Origin: Labyrinthula sp. Ha
Lineage: Eukaryota > Sar > Bigyra > Labyrinthulida > Labyrinthulaceae
Length of the DNA stretch: 64,000 bases
Direction: 5' to 3'
Assembly (NCBI GenBank): GCA_015227615.1
Contig: JAALGZ010000026.1
Span: 372,001 to 436,000 of the forward strand
The stretch's first letter is position 1; every line of letters begins with the position of its first letter. Made by a program: the position numbers and the translations under genes. The notes beneath the pieces are model-generated. The model searched no databases. It saw only the letters and a program-made list of their open reading frames with translations, and was not told the DNA's origin. Positions 34,541 through 46,133 of this stretch are shown piece after piece.

Positions 34541-35657
34541 GCAAATTGAAAATTAATCCTAACCAATATCATAACAGTATCTAAGATAGAGCGAAAAAAA
34601 GAGGAAAGCTAACATCAAGCTAAGAATAATAATAGAAAGACTTATTACGAGTTCTAAAATTTTCAATTGCTGAATCTAAGTATGCTACGAGTTCATTAAC
34701 TGTAAGGAACTGTTTCTTGGCTGTTTTTATTTGCTCAACCGAATAATGACTTCAGCTTGATATCATAAATGCTTTAGTGACTTCAGTATGGACCATTGAC
34801 GTTCTTGTTTGAAACTTTGCCTCACTCTTGAGTATCTGACCTTTCGATAGATCACCCCGAAGAAAAAGCTGAGATTCTAGTTGCTAGAGTATCAGTGTTA
34901 TTATCCCTTTTCAACAGTTTGGGGTTCTTGAAGCAAAACAGTATGGGGATATAAATATTTTACTACGATAAACTACAAATGGTCATAAGTTTAGATGAAA
35001 ACCGTATCAGTTAATTCCGAACATATATGCAAATAGTATTATTTCACCAGGCAGGCCTTTTGAAGAGAAAGTAGGATAGCGGAACACTATTGTTGGGTTA
35101 AGATCCAGGGGGTAACCTTATCCAACCTGAAAGTGCATCAGTGTTTGAAATCTTGAAAAAAAAACTCAAGAGTGGATGAAAGAAGTTCTAAGTATTTATT
35201 ATTAGAACTATAAGTATTGTTGCAATATAAGTAAGCTTTCCATATTAATGGAGTAAGAACATCTTGCACAGCTCTTTTCTACCCAAAACGGTTTTGTTCC
35301 TTGAAGTTTGGATGGCATAATTTTACCTGCAGAACAGTTCTAGAATTAGCCGAAAACAGACTTATTCTATACACGCAAGAATGATGCTGGACTTTGGAGC
35401 GGTGCTAACACTATTAAAGGGTAGAGTAAAGAACGCCTCTGTGAGAAACAAGATCCGCCAATTTACAAATATTAGCTTGCCTGGTATAAAATGTAGTTAT
35501 CTGCATGCTGTGCGAAAGGATGTAGATCTTTGCTGATTTGATAAACATAGCAAAAGATATAGCATAGTGAAAATGATTTAGAATAAATACTTAACTGTAC
35601 ATATTGCGAATATCCCTCTTACTTGTTTTGCTACCCTTTCATTACCAATATTTTGAA
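34541..35657. other. No gene seen
   Basis: Low-complexity AT-rich sequence between Copia-C remnants and the 3' end of the thioesterase gene. No frame, RNA gene or repeat recognised. Confidence 0.4.
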
Positions 35658-36583
35658 TTATAGTTTATTCTTTATTCGTAATAGCATTTCTTGGGTAATT
35701 GAAGCAAGAAGTTCTTCTTCAAAATTGAAAATCCTTGAAGTAAATAAAATTCTTCCGCTATCTATAACCTGAAAAATAAGTAAATTAACGAAAATAACTT
35801 GCACGGTGATAAAAAAATACATCCAACTGTTTACGTATATTTTTCTTGGTTTGTGAAAGTGGATCGAGTGGTCTAAACTTGGTAATAGCAACTGAGCTCT
35901 TTCTATGTCTTTAAAGTTCTTGATCACAGTTCTATGTAAATAAATATCCGTCATAAAACCTAAAAGCGTAGTGTTTACTCTCCAGTCATCTTTTTCCACA
36001 GTTGGAAGAAATTTATAGAGGTATAGATCATTTCTTTCATCTGATGCAATACTTCTTCTTTCAATATTTCCCCAGAGATTAACTTCTTCATAACTTTCTA
36101 TTGGCAATCCCAACCTAGAGATAAAACTCTTTGGAATATTTTCTCGAAAAGAATATTGATAAGAAAACGAGACTTCAGGCTTTTGAAAACTAGCTAGTGC
36201 TGTAAAAATAACCTATAGTATTAAAGACTGTTGAGTTTTACTTTGTCTTTTTGTGTAATAGTGCAAGATCTTGTTTCGAAAGACTTTCCAGAACGACGTG
36301 GGATGATTTTTATAGTTGAAGGTATAAACTCTCCAGCGTTAATAAAATACCCGTGAAGAGAATGAATAACAACATCATCAGGCACCGTTTGACTCAAAGC
36401 GGAAATAGCGTTTCCAATGAACTGACCACCGAATGCGCGATTTAGATTTATCTTGATCTCATGAGAAGTGAATATATTTTCAAACTGGGTTGGAGCAGCG
36501 GCTAAGCTATCAGGGTACAAATTTGTGTTTCCAAATTCGCCTCGGAACGCTTCGTCCAATTTTGACTCTTTTTGTTTGTTCAT
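35658..36583 (-). CDS. ACOT8: Acyl-CoA thioesterase, ACOT8/TesB family (three exons)
   Basis: Hydrolyses acyl-CoA to free fatty acid and CoA. Exons on the minus strand are 36583-36242, 36212-35799 and 35768-35658, giving 288 codons of protein; both introns (29 and 30 nt) are phase 0. The start ATG is at 36583. Landmarks: RAFGGQFIGNAISAL (49-63) and VIHSLHGYFINAG (72-84) in the first hot-dog domain, FMTDIYLH (200-207) with the catalytic Asp at 203, PSLDHSIHFHKP (225-236) with the Ser/Thr position, and ASITQEMLLR (274-283) with the catalytic Gln at 278, the Asp-Thr/Ser-Gln set of TesB/ACOT8. The protein ends -NKL, a plausible variant of the peroxisomal PTS1 signal (SKL in ACOT8). It is slightly shorter than the usual 290-320 residues. 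The frame is intact, so this is probably a working host gene. Confidence 0.9.
35769..35798 (-). other. ACOT8 intron 2, 30 nt
   Basis: GT..AG intron, phase 0, ending in a pyrimidine-rich TTTTTCAG. Its length is a multiple of three and it has no stop in frame, but removing it gives a better fit to the family between WMY and the GR.L..SRIF block. Confidence 0.75.
36213..36241 (-). other. ACOT8 intron 1, 29 nt
   Basis: Starts GTAAAACTC and ends ACTATAG; phase 0. Without removal the frame stops at once; with removal ITQKDK runs on into VIFTALASFQKPE, the expected conserved order. Confidence 0.85.
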
Positions 36584-39500
36584 TCCGATATCTTTTTTCC
36601 GATAATCTATATCATCTTTAGCTGGTAATGTAATATTGATTTTATTCGGAGCTTACATAGATACTTTCCACATTAACTGTAGTTCAAGCTTTTGTCTTGT
36701 CGAAATATAATTGAAACCGTTTAGTCTTGATTAAGTTTAACAATATTGGTTTCTTGGTTATTATTACTTATCCATGTACTAATTTGGTGGGAAATAATGT
36801 TAAACTTTAAGCTAATGAGGAAAAAAATCAGAACCTGTTCGCAGGACATTCTGAGAAACCTCAGTACCTCTTACGTTGTAAATTTACTGGCAATGATTTT
36901 ATCATCATATAGATTTTCTTATTGGATGCCCCTTGATATCTTTTTTTTTTCATCTATTCTTCTTACCAAAGTGTTGTTTCTTGTTTCGTGATAGTTAATT
37001 AGAATACACAATTGTAGTATTGTTCAAGCGACATAGAAACGGCTCATTCACATGGGTACTAATTTAATACTATCAACTAACCAGAAATAAAGATTATTGT
37101 TCTTTTTTATTTTGCAGATTATATATGTTAATGCATAGAAAGTTCGAAATATTAGAAAGCTCGAGATTTCTTGGATCATATCTGGGAAAGCCAACAAAAA
37201 TTAGATATGAAAACAGGGGAAATGGATTGTTGAAGGTCAGTAAGAAGCAGAATTGAAACATTGACATAGAAAAAAAAAGAAAACAAACGTCAATTATCCG
37301 AAGGTTACTTATCTAATTAGCTGTAAACAAAATATTTAGTGGCTTGCGCAGCAATGGATTGGATATCCTAGAAAATCAGGAAAACCGTTACACATTTCTG
37401 CCGCCATATTTTGTTTATGGGATGATAAACCTTTTAAAAAGAGCTGGCGCCTCCTCTGATAAATTGACTCTTGGATTTAATACACTGAAAGAAACTATAA
37501 GATAATGCAAGATAACCTTGGTGACAGTCTTCTCAGGATTAGAAACGGAAAATGTTTATTTTTAATATTTTTACTAAGTTAATTTAGAATGACTTCTACT
37601 AAAACATTTTGAACTATCTACAAAGTATTTATACAGGCTCAGGAGGAAAAGTTAAAAACAGAATAAAAAGTTGTAACACTTTTTGTGAAGTTGGAACGCT
37701 TACATTAGCAAAATTAAAGAATAACCTAGAAAACAAAAAAAAATCTGGATCTAGATATACTATAAGAACTGCTTCAATATAAATTAGCTTGGATTTCATA
37801 TATGAAAATAGTCCAAGATTCAAGATAGGTTTTTATGGAAAGGTCACAATTAATTTGAAGTGCTATAAATTTTGGTTTCACACGTACCATCAAGTTATAG
37901 ATTCCCCAGTTCACTCCGCGTTCTGTGAAAGTGTAAGTATATTAGAGACATTATAATTATGAATAGACGAGAATCCTCGTCCTAAATGGCTACAAACATT
38001 GTAGTGCTATGTGATAAGATATGTGACAAAGCAAAGAGCGAATGCACAGGTACGGATAGAGAATTGTCAATTTGTGGAAATCCATTTCCACCACTCATTT
38101 AAAATAAGATTGAGATAGATAAAACCTTGAGATAATCTATAATTACCCTTTTGGAGGAGCAACAGTGGGAGCAGGTTTATTCTTAAGAAACGAACGCCTT
38201 CATCGACACTCTAATCTTAAGTTGTCTGATGAAGTAAAGTTACAACCCAGAGAAAGAACCACAGGTTCCAAAATATCGAATCTAAGTATAATCGATTGAA
38301 ACTTACCACAGGATATAAATTTTCAACTGTCTTGGACTATTGGAGGTTGAATATCCAACATATTTGACGCACTATTATATGAATAAGATAGTATTATGAA
38401 ACCCTCAACAAGGATATTGGTTCGCTGGGATATGAAAAAAATATAATATATGTTATTGATATTGCATTGTAATAAGGGTAGAAGCAACTAATCATTTTTC
38501 TAGCAACAAAACTCGTGTATTTAATTTAAAATTAGTATATATCTGTATGGAAACTAATTTGTTTGGGATTGGTTGAGTAAGTTTAAGCTCATTTGTGCTA
38601 GCAGTGATTAGATTAAAGTTATAGTGTCTAGCAACACATGAAAAGAATTACGGGTGACGGATTTCTAGAATTTATAGTTCAATGACGTGATAGTTTAGTA
38701 TTTTTATTATTAATCAACTCTTTTTAAATTAAAGATAAGGGGAATATCAAAGCTACAACAGCTATAAACTTAATGTTTTGAGATTTTCTTTGACTGAAAA
38801 TATTATCTGAATTAACCTATAAGATCTCAAATAAGAAGAATAATTGAGCAACAATAACTGAGAGTTTTTGTCAGATGGAATCTTTTGCTGATTTCTTTGT
38901 GGATATATTTATATATTTGCTCTGAACCCAAGCTCAATCCAAGGTAAGCAACAGGGATATGTGCTTCTTTGTTTCTTATGTAGCTAAACAAGTGGTATCC
39001 AAGGGAACAGTTTAAGTATCACTTAATATAGTTACATTAGCACGTTATACAAAATCGCCCAATAAGATCGCTTTTAATATTATTAAACTCTACATGAACG
39101 TACAACCATACAAGATCATCAACCATTTAGTAGCTTATTGAGATAATGGAAGACACTCTTATGGACCTAAAACTCAATATACACATAACACGAATACTGT
39201 ACACACGTTCTTAAAACTACCATGACGGTTCCGCTAGTCTATAATACCGATATCTCGACCACATTATTTATAGGTTATACATTCATTGGGTTACAACAGG
39301 AGAGTCAAAAATTTAAAATTTTAATAAAAATATTTCTTCCAAAGATTAAATATCACAACCTTAGATTATACATAGATATATACAGAAAAAAGATTTGTAT
39401 GATACAGGTTACAGTGAGGTACAAAGGGTGGGAAAATGGGGGGGGGGATATTATTCATGTAAAACTTTCTTGCTGATAATTTTCAACACCACAGACCCGT

Positions 39501-40899
39501 CTGCAACAATTAGATATTTAACGAAGAAAATATCCTCTATAAAATAGCTCTCAACGTGAGTTTACGCTGTTCATAATACAAATCTTCAAAGAATAAACAA
39601 AAAGGCACGAATAGAAATAAAGCGTTTGAATTCGAAGCTTTTCAGTATGAAAAAACAAATGCAGTTTTAGTGGGTTTGTACAGAAATTGGTGTCCCTTGC
39701 AAATAATGATTACTTCTGTTGGGATTACGGAAGCAAAAATCCTGAATACAAAAAATTGCTCGATCCGAGTCATGAGAATTAATCAAATTCGTATCTTGCA
39801 CGAAAACGACATCAATAAAATACTTGGGAAAAATAACATCAAATGGTCAACATGTTAGCAGTATTTAACTCCGTACGATGATAAACATGAAACTACCCTG
39901 ATGATCTAGGCTTAAATATCATAAAGATCAAGATAAAAATTAGATAACCAATCCAGAAAATAAGATATTTGGTTGCAATTTCAAAGGACAATGTATTAAT
40001 CAACCATTGGAGAGTCGAACTATGCTTCATGTTGCTGCTTACAAATATCTTCTGTACAATATTCCGCGCAAAACTCAAGTATCTTTACCCTGAGTAATGG
40101 AAGAATTAAATTTCGATACCGTAGATGAAGATATCCTTAGTTTTCTGTTAAGCAACATGATCCTACTAATTAAAAATCTTGTGCTGGTCTGATTTATTAA
40201 TAAAACAAAGCATCATTGGTGAGTCATTGCTGGTAGATATCGATTATGCTGTACATAAAGCTCACAACCAAAGTGTTTCTGCTCAAAACGGTTACAATAT
40301 AGCATCATATGAGAAATTGGATACTTTTATCATATGACAAAATAAGCCAAAAAAATTTAGCTACTCGAAGTTATACATCTTCAGCGCAGATCTTATACAT
40401 TAAATACTCTGTCGTATAAATGATAGATATATACTGTATACCAGGGTCAAAACAATGACACGGTTTTACTGTATCTGATATTCAGCAGGAGAAATGGTCT
40501 AGATTAGCAGAGTTAACATGGCCAATTAAAACAATTTCACTCTCTGGAAAGTAAGATATCCATGGAAAAAATTATTTGAACATCATTTTAAACTCGCGTC
40601 CTTAATGGGCAGTTTTAAATACATTTACCATGTTTTCTTAGCTACTCAGAATATTTAACACCTATTATCGCCAAAAGTGGATCTCATATATCTGAAATGG
40701 AACAGGAATGTATTAAAAGAATAATTTAGATCTGTAATAAGCACATCGATTGCATTTGCACTGATGGAGATACATATTTTCAAGGTGGAATTAGTATTGT
40801 TTTAAGAAGAACATAAAGGAAAGTACATAAATAAGCATTCCCCTTTGCAAAATAGAAAAAAAGGAATATACAAATCTAACTTTGCTTAAAATGATGAGA
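36584..40899. other. No confident gene in this stretch
   Basis: AT-rich sequence with only short chance frames on both strands. A G-run lies at 39438-39447. No repeat shared with other parts of the window was seen. The 5' flank and promoter of ACOT8 should lie just right of 36583. Confidence 0.4.
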
Positions 40900-42300
40900 T
40901 TTTTCCTAACCCAAGTAACTATACTTGAAAATATCCGTTTTCTATGCCCGCCCTAGCTGCAATATCATGAATTTCGTCTGAAGAAAACAAGGGTTCTCTC
41001 CATGCAAATCACTCTTCAACAAAGAATCCTATATCAAGTATATCAGAGAATTTGGAGCTAGAGATCCTATCATTCAATATATAAAATAGAAATTTTATTC
41101 CTTAATACCGAAGATATATATCTTGGATAAAACAACAAATTAAAACTTTCTATTTTCTTCAAATTCAAAATCGGGAATCTATTACAAGTAATGACCATAA
41201 ATTTAGATGAGGTATATACCGGCAGCACAAGCTATGAAAAATCCATTTTAAAAAACCTCGACATATACATATTTTCCAATTTACCAAAAATGGGTAAGTG
41301 ATTCAAGATATGAAAAAACATATCTTTCAATTTAAAAAAGATAATTAAGAAACTACAGAAGTATCTATCAATGAAGTGCCAAAGAGGTAATCAAAGGAAG
41401 TTGGTTATGTTACTAGACCACTGAAAACTTCTGATAGAGATAAGCAATAAAAATGATCTATTACAGTATCAGGAAACTTTGATATATTACCAAACAAGAT
41501 TTTCAGGGACAAGCTACGTCTAATGACGCCTCATACAGTCTTCTCTGTTTTATCCAAATATTGACTAGTCGGCTATTCTTCCGCGAAAGTTTGGGTAGAT
41601 TAACGTTATATATTTCAGAGGAGCCTGCTACTCGATCAACACAAAGGTCATCTACTCTTCTGGAATTACCAGAATATTCAATGTTGTGCCAAGCACAGAT
41701 CCTCCTACATGGAATATTAGACTGATTGGGTTGTTCAATGATCGCGGAGTATAAGCAATGTTGTCCTGGCAGAAGTCAATATATATGCCAAAGGCAATGA
41801 GTATAGAAAGGGTATCCTCTTAACACTGTCATAGTTTTATGCACCAGTAGTACTAGTAGAAACTTTTCGAGTCATTATATGCATGACACTACAATTGAGG
41901 ACCTTATTACCTGGGTTGGACATAGCTGGTGCATTCGTCTATAGCGCGTTGCAGAGATCTATCTTTATTGAACTTCCAAAAGAATACAGCAAAAAAGGGG
42001 ACAAGGAATATGTTCGGAATAGTTGTAAATTCATATACAAACTAAGAAGTATGCTAAATATCCAGAATAAAAATACTGAAAAGCGTTAAAAACAACTTGG
42101 TTAACACCGTTACCAAGTCACAATTGTTTAGTCACAAATGATGGATGGAAGAAAGATACTTTGTATTTGTGGACGGCTTGTGCTGTAATTGTAGAGAAAC
42201 GAGAGCCACTACAATTGAGAATATAATATCCGACAAGCTGAAACTGACTTTTAAGCTAGTTGCTAAAACCTATCTTGGTTTTTTTCATCAACACATGAGA
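40900..42300 (+). mobile_element. Copia-D fossil (reverse-transcriptase remnants)
   Basis: The firmest part is 41900-42060: LDIAGAFVYSALQRSIFIEL followed by PKEYSKKGDKEY and CKFIYKLR, the Copia RT block around the first catalytic Asp. A later RT block is seen near 42140-42290 (KLTFKLVAKTYLGFF). No LTRs found. Heavily broken; boundaries are approximate. Confidence 0.6.
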
Positions 42301-43559
42301 ATATAACGCATTATGTAAGCTTAGCCACTCATATTTGAAATATTTTTTAATAACATTATTACTAAATTTTGAAGAATAAATTGGAAGCGCTAATGTATAG
42401 AAATCTAATTGTGAATAATGCACATAGACTTCACTCCGTTATACAAAATCAACGAGTTATGGGTTTGCTAAACCACATTGCACTTTAAGATTGACCTGAG
42501 ATTAGATGATATATTCACATATTGTCACCCGGGCCTGAAAAAGTGGCTCAGAAGTGCTTGGAAGCAGAGAAAAAAGGAACTTTTATGTTTCTTTGAAACA
42601 AAAAGTAAGAAGATACAATAAAAAGGAAAAAAAAACTCTGAAAACATGATAAATGTATTTATAGACAGTTGCCATCGTAATGGTGAAAATGGAATAGTGT
42701 TCATGGAAATCTTATACTTCAAAATGAAAACATCATCTACTATTGACGTAAAACTGAGTCCGTTCTAACTACTGAATCTACTGATACATAATGGATTTGA
42801 AGGAGTTATCCAAGTAGAGCTCTGCTTGTGGTAAATAACTTATTGTTACTATTCAATGTAGACCTCAAGACGATTATATTGATATGGAATCAACCTGTAT
42901 TGAAATTGTGCTAAGATTTAGATGTAGTAAGATGATTAGAGAACTTAGATACTATATATAATCATCTTACACAACAAGTTGTTGCGTTGAGACCGAAGTT
43001 ACTAGATCTTATCACAGGTGGCATCTGGTATGATTCAATGACCAAACTGTGTGAAAGAGCATGTTCACTGAATTGTAGGAAAGAGCTATATGAACTTGGG
43101 GAAGGTGTTGTTGTGATTTATATTAGACCTTGGTTACTTAGCATATATGTTGTTAAAGTAGTACTTTAAAAACTAGTTTACTTCTAGAGTATTGTATTAT
43201 TTGACTTATTACTTAGATATAAAAATAATCAAATTGTTCCTATACCTAACTACAAGAAAACAATTACTGAACGAACTACGTATACAATAGCAGCAATAAC
43301 TATTTTGGTGTCTATGCTTATTAGTCTCTTTGGAAACGAGTATCCATTTGATTTCGGGTGCTTAAATAAGAGGTAATGTGAATTTTAATTTAAAAACTTA
43401 TATAGTAGATAATAATGGGTAACATAGATGTTATTCTATAAAACTTAGAAAAAATGTTTATATTGTAATATGGATTGGAACAAAATCAGATAATAACAGA
43501 CTTAGGACATGTTCTGAATTAAACAAATTCAGTGTTTTATTTGACACCTGCTCTTGCTT
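42301..43559. other. Unassigned, mostly decayed sequence
   Basis: Short open stretches on the plus strand near 42980-43170 and 43380-43560 but no recognisable motif. They may belong to the end of Copia-D or to the element to the right. Confidence 0.3.
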
Positions 43560-44470
43560 AGTTCCTACGTTTCACCCATACAAGATTTGAATAATTTTCA
43601 TTTCCAAAACTTGAGTTTAACCTCTTGAAATTTGAGTCCTGAACACGAGGATTTGGTTTCAAATTTAGAGAACCATAGTTTCTTATTGAGTTCATATTGA
43701 ACAGAACTGCACACATGTCTTTACTGGATGCTTTGGTACAACCATATCCGTATAATGGAAACTCGCCATATGTAATTATAGGGGTATCATCTCAAAAATC
43801 AATTCTCAGCTGATTCACGCCTTTTGTTTCAGAAATCTTGATTACTGCACTTCCTGAATTGTGCAGCATTCTTGCAAATAGTTGATTATCTAGAAAAAGT
43901 AACTCAACTGGGATTGTTCCATTTCGTTTTTTCATGTTATCCCGAGTATTGAAGCTCTTGTAATTTCTGCTATTATATCAACTGTATAGATCTCACTCTT
44001 TTTCTACGAAGACGGGGGGGGGGGGTGTTGATGTGTATTATTCGACAAATTCTTAACGCTTTTATCAGTAACTTTTTTGCTGCAAATCAGATTAAACGTT
44101 TCTAGTATTAGTTAAATATTGCAGTCCGTTTTATGTAAATCAAGTAAAGCTTTAATTGGTTCAACTGCTTGTTGTACAAACTCTTCTATAGAATTTCTTC
44201 TCTTACTCCACTTGAAAATTGTTTCCAACATTTCAGGTAATAAAACTCCCAGATATAGTTGCACTTTTTCCAAAATGAAATATAAGTTCTTGGAATAAAG
44301 CTTAAGAATAGTTTCACTTCCATTGAATTCGTTGATTAATTCGGGTTTCTAGATTAGTTTTTGCAGTGGGTGTCTTTCAAAGTTTTCATAGCATAGAAAT
44401 TTAGATAAGAGAAGACCCTCCAGATAAGTTTCCACTTCGTAGTCTTGTATAACCTGGTAAATAACAAACA
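43560..44470 (-). pseudogene. Unidentified decayed coding region, minus strand
   Basis: The minus strand gives long coding-like text with few stops, for example LYSKNLYFILEKVQLYLGVL and EEFVQQAVEPIKALLDLHKT (about 44290-44120), and then ITYGEFPLYGYGCTKASSKD and NMNSIRNYGSLNLKPNPRVQ (about 43780-43620). I do not recognise the family. A G-run (44014-44025) interrupts it. It may be part of a larger DNA element that also includes the Crypton-like recombinase. Confidence 0.4.
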
Positions 44471-45500
44471 GTTTTAGCATTTCAAAACATAAAAGGCTTC
44501 AACCTTTAAATACTAAAGCACCCCTTTTCTTTCCATCGTTTCCTGAACTCAACATTTAAAAGTATGGGACTTTTTGGTATAAAAGATCACGCTGAGTCTC
44601 TATACCCTCTTTACAGACTGATTTGCCTTTAGAATAATCTTGCTTTCAATTTTCTATTCATTTAAATTTTTTTGCAACATTTTGTTTATATTATATTATT
44701 AGTCTCTAATTATCTGAGAAAATAACGAATGATTTTTTTTTAACTCAGGAGTTAAATACACCTAAATCTCATTGGCTGAATTTTTATTTGCCTAAATTTT
44801 TTTTGAAAAAATCAAACCAAAAAAAATCAAGATGAAAAATTTGAAAACATGACAGTTGCATGAAAAAAAAACCTAAGACAGAACAAAGCTAATATCCCAA
44901 AAACAGAAGAATTTACAAGTTTTAACAAGAATTTACAAGATTTAAGAAAATTTAAGACATTTTACAAGTTTTAAAAATACTGAATTAAATTGAATGTAAG
45001 AAGAGAATCATTAAAACCAAAAGTTAAATGTTGAACAAGATTTAGTGCTGCCCAGATGGTTAAAAATGCAGGATTTGTTCAAGTCAAAAGTCAAGGTTCA
45101 GGATTATTGAAGAAAAGGGGATGGAGTTTGGGTTCAAAGATTCATATTCAAATACAAAAAAGCTAGTTTCGACAAAAAAACTTGCACCTAGATTAGAAAA
45201 CGAATCCACTTAAGTTTTAAATTATAATTTTAACAAAAATCTAAATCTTCTGAATTTCAGTTTTCAAAATTATTTGTCTTAAGTTATTAATTATGTCACT
45301 TCAGACATTTACTTATTAACTTCTACACATGTTTTCAAGTTTCTGTATTCAATCCATGGGAAAAGATTTAAATCCATCCTCATTTTCATCAAGGGCCGAG
45401 TCATAGGGGGGGGGGGGCATTTTTAAAAACGCGGGAAGCATGAAAGGCTCCCCTTCTTTTTTATCTAAATATTGGAAATTATTGTTCTACGCATCGATTA
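44471..45500. other. No gene seen; AT-rich with a G-run
   Basis: Includes locally repetitive TTTACAAG/TTTAAGA text near 44910-44980 and a 12-nt G-run at 45406-45417. Nothing coding recognised. Confidence 0.4.
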
Positions 45501-45595
45501 TTGAGACGAAGTGTGGAAAATGGCTATTCTGTGTACTCCAAATTAACCGGAAAGTATGACTAAATTACCCAGAAATGGTGTTTTGCACGACAGAA

Positions 45596-45691
45596 GGTCA
45601 TACGAATTCCGGTAAATCATATTTTTTTAAATGTGTGCTAGAATTCAATTAGGTAAGAATTAAGCCAGTTTTAACCTGAATTCGTATGACC
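45596..45691. repeat. 14-bp perfect inverted repeat
   Basis: GGTCATACGAATTC (45596-45609) and GAATTCGTATGACC (45678-45691), 68 bp apart. The outer flanks (ACAGAA.. and ..GCTGT) extend the symmetry imperfectly. It lies about 440 bp before the Crypton-like recombinase gene. Confidence 0.85.
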
Positions 45692-46133
45692 GCTGTTATA
45701 CTTCTCTTTAGGAGCCAATGTAAGGCTTTTTGGTTTTGCGAACATTTGCAGAAGAGAACTGTGAATAAAAACAGAGTGGGGATAATCATACAATTATAAT
45801 TTTCTGAAAACAAACACAAATCAAACAAAGAGTGCTCAAAAAATAAATACGTAAAACTCGGTGAATATTTCGTCTTTTTAAACGATTCTTGACTTGTTAG
45901 AAAGCTCTTTTAAAGCCACTCTTATTTACATTTACTTTGTGATATCATTTGTATTTCTTGACGATACGTGATTTTACTATTTGCCTAAATTGCGAGCAAA
46001 AGAAGAAAAAAACAATGGCTTAAACTTTGTTGCTTTCCTTTTTCATGTCAGGGAAAAGTAGTTTTATGTTTCACCTAACATCTAAATTGTTGTTAAAACC
46101 TGTTTCCTACTTAATCTTTTAGTTTGAAGAAAA

